The translations under genes were made by a program, and so were the position numbers. From Bacteroidota bacterium (GTDB lineage: Bacteria; Bacteroidota; Bacteroidia; B-17B0; Aurantibacillaceae), in contig JAHBTI010000010.1 of the NCBI GenBank assembly GCA_019638705.1, forward strand, positions 1 to 64,000: 64,000 nucleotides of DNA, in the 5' to 3' direction. Position 1 is the first letter of the stretch. Every line of letters starts with the position of its first letter. Below the pieces are notes generated by a model, which was not told where the DNA came from, did not search any database, and saw nothing but the letters and a program-made list of their open reading frames with translations. Positions 62,988-64,000 of this stretch are shown one piece after another.

Positions 62988-63236
62988 TCAAATCTTTCCC
63001 AATATCTTTTCTGAAATGTTTTTCACGGTTTTATGCTCAATTAATTTACCTTGTTTAATTTCTTTTTGAGACTGCGCGTTTCGGGCATAAAACTCCTCTA
63101 AAGTAAAAGGTTTCAGCACTTCGTTTTTATGTTTTATTTCGGAACTCAAAATAGTATGCACGGCTTTTAATAGTTGTTCGCTTTCAACAATATCAATGGC
63201 TTTATGCAATTCTCGTTTTATGGCTGTCTTGGTCAT
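62988..63236 (-). CDS. Small helical protein upstream of the toxin-antitoxin pair
   Basis: 82 residues, 'MTKTAIKRELHKAIDIVESEQLLKAVHTILSSEI...', then 'FTLEEFYARNAQSQKEIKQGKLIEH'. The first part resembles small antitoxin-like helical proteins of this phylum, whose partner toxin is often a RelE/ParE type. It is 12 nt ahead of the 70-residue antitoxin gene, making a three-gene unit, so it may be a second antitoxin or a regulator. Family not certain. Confidence 0.65.
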   Translation of the reverse strand: MTKTAIKRELHKAIDIVESEQLLKAVHTILSSEIKHKNEVLKPFTLEEFYARNAQSQKEIKQGKLIEHKTVKNISEKILGKI

Positions 63237-63300
63237 CTTTCTTTTGGAATTTAGGAATTATACAAATTTAATGATTTTATTTTCCCGCGCTCGTAACAAA

Positions 63301-64000
63301 TCAGAAATCAGAATTTCCTTTAATAAACCTCAAATTTCTCTTCAACCCCTTATACTTCGTGCGTTTTACGGCAGAGTGTTTAAAAATGATATTAAATGTT
63401 TCTTCGGTTATTTCGTTCCATTCTGCTTCCGAAAAATTTAAAAGCCCGTGTGTGTTATTAAATAAAGGTTCGTTGTGTGTTTTGCTGAAAGAGTTCCAGG
63501 GGCAAACGTCCTGACACACATCGCAGCCAAAAGCCCAGTTGTCCATTTTGTTTTTAAACTCGTTCGGGATAGCTTCTTTTAATTCAATCGTCAAGTAACT
63601 GATACATTTACTTCCGTCCACAACGTAAGGTTCAACAATGGCTTGCGTGGGGCAGGCATCAAGGCAGCGCGTGCAGGTGCCGCAATAATCTTTAATTGCG
63701 CCATCGGTTTCCAATTCCAAATCAATAATCAGTTCGGCAATAAAAAAGAAAGAGCCTTGCTGTTTGGTGATGAGGTTGGTGTTTTTCCCCACCCAGCCCA
63801 AGCCGCTTTTTTTTGCCCATGCTTTGTCCATAACAGGTGCGCTGTCCACAAAAGCTCGACCATTGATGTCCCCGATTTTCTCTTTTAAGGAAAATAAAAA
63901 TTCGTGCAGCTTGTTTTTGATGACTTCGTGATAATCTGTGCCGTAAGCATATTTACTGATTTTTGGCGCGTCTTCACGTTGCGTTTGTGAGGGATAATAA
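63301..64000 (-). CDS. queG: Epoxyqueuosine reductase QueG, 3' part
   Basis: The frame runs from the window edge to the TGA at 63301-63303, about 233 residues. Present: '[17 protein letters not shown]', '[24 protein letters not shown]', and two 4Fe-4S motifs, '[16 protein letters not shown]' and '[13 protein letters not shown]'. QueG reduces epoxyqueuosine to queuosine at tRNA position 34 with a cobalamin cofactor, in His, Asp, Asn and Tyr tRNAs. The N-terminus lies outside the window. The tRNA-His at 15962 has G34 and would be a substrate. Confidence 0.95.
   Translation of the reverse strand, partial: YYPSQTQREDAPKISKYAYGTDYHEVIKNKLHEFLFSLKEKIGDINGRAFVDSAPVMDKAWAKKSGLGWVGKNTNLITKQQGSFFFIAELIIDLELETDGAIKDYCGTCTRCLDACPTQAIVEPYVVDGSKCISYLTIELKEAIPNEFKNKMDNWAFGCDVCQDVCPWNSFSKTHNEPLFNNTHGLLNFSEAEWNEITEETFNIIFKHSAVKRTKYKGLKRNLRFIKGNSDF

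Overview
The window is AT-rich and comes from the chromosome of a member of the Bacteroidota, probably of the Chitinophagia/Sphingobacteriia type. Evidence: three secreted proteins carry type IX secretion C-terminal signals, and a PorU2-like sortase is present. Several promoters fit the Bacteroidota form TTTG-N19-TAnnTTTG. There is a bacillithiol gene (bshC), genes of the futalosine route to menaquinone, and families typical of the phylum (DUF4290, DUF1015, DUF6934, CHU_C). Most of the DNA is ordinary housekeeping sequence broken by short accessory patches.

Layout. 0-4.6 kb: partial mltG, nucleotide-sugar dehydrogenase, guaB, def, a small helical gene. 4.6-8.9 kb: accessory patch with a secreted T9SS client, a membrane protein, two XRE regulators, a frameshifted remnant and a DUF6934 gene pair. 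8.9-15.6 kb: a MITE-like element, then bshC-upp, a toxin-antitoxin-like pair, a thiolase, and murA-tlpA plus DUF4290. 15.6-20.0 kb: the most interesting region, an RNA-repair operon (hen1, ATP-dependent RNA ligase, T4-type Pnkp). Two tRNA genes (His-GTG and Arg-ACG) lie on the same strand just upstream, behind a leader that looks like an attenuator; a small P-loop kinase lies convergently. 20.0-26 kb: epimerase, ribF, LRR protein, pyrF, a nucleotidyltransferase pair, a second MITE-like element, pckA. 26-34 kb: PorU2 and a large gliding-motility-type protein. 34-42.6 kb: YitT-like protein, MMPL/RND exporter, lipoprotein, mutS, PagL-like protein. 42.6-46.6 kb: accessory block whose edges resemble integron attC/cassette sites, with a TPR protein, a lipoprotein, DUF2200 and RhuM. 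46.6-50.4 kb: BNR-type lipoprotein, tRNA-Gly, tRNA-Leu, a large T9SS client. 50.5-61 kb: folB, menaquinone genes (UbiA-type prenyltransferase, mqnD, mqnB), tsaE, DUF423, DUF1015-serA, lepA. 61-63.3 kb: HTH/PLD nuclease pair with a palindromic operator candidate, then RelE-type toxin-antitoxin genes. 63.3 kb to end: partial queG.

How genes work together. Hen1, ligase and Pnkp form a complete cut-RNA repair set: Pnkp heals the ends, the ligase seals, and Hen1 2'-O-methylates the 3' end before sealing so that the junction cannot be cut again at the same place. tRNAs are the classic victims of ribotoxins, so the two linked tRNA genes, which appear to have no promoter of their own, may be decoys, spare copies or sensors of damage. 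UbiA-type prenyltransferase, MqnB and MqnD belong to one pathway. The WbpO/TviB-type dehydrogenase (0.6 kb) and WbpP-type 4-epimerase (20 kb) could act in series on UDP-GlcNAc. I saw no rRNA, CRISPR array, transposase, integrase or prophage genes.
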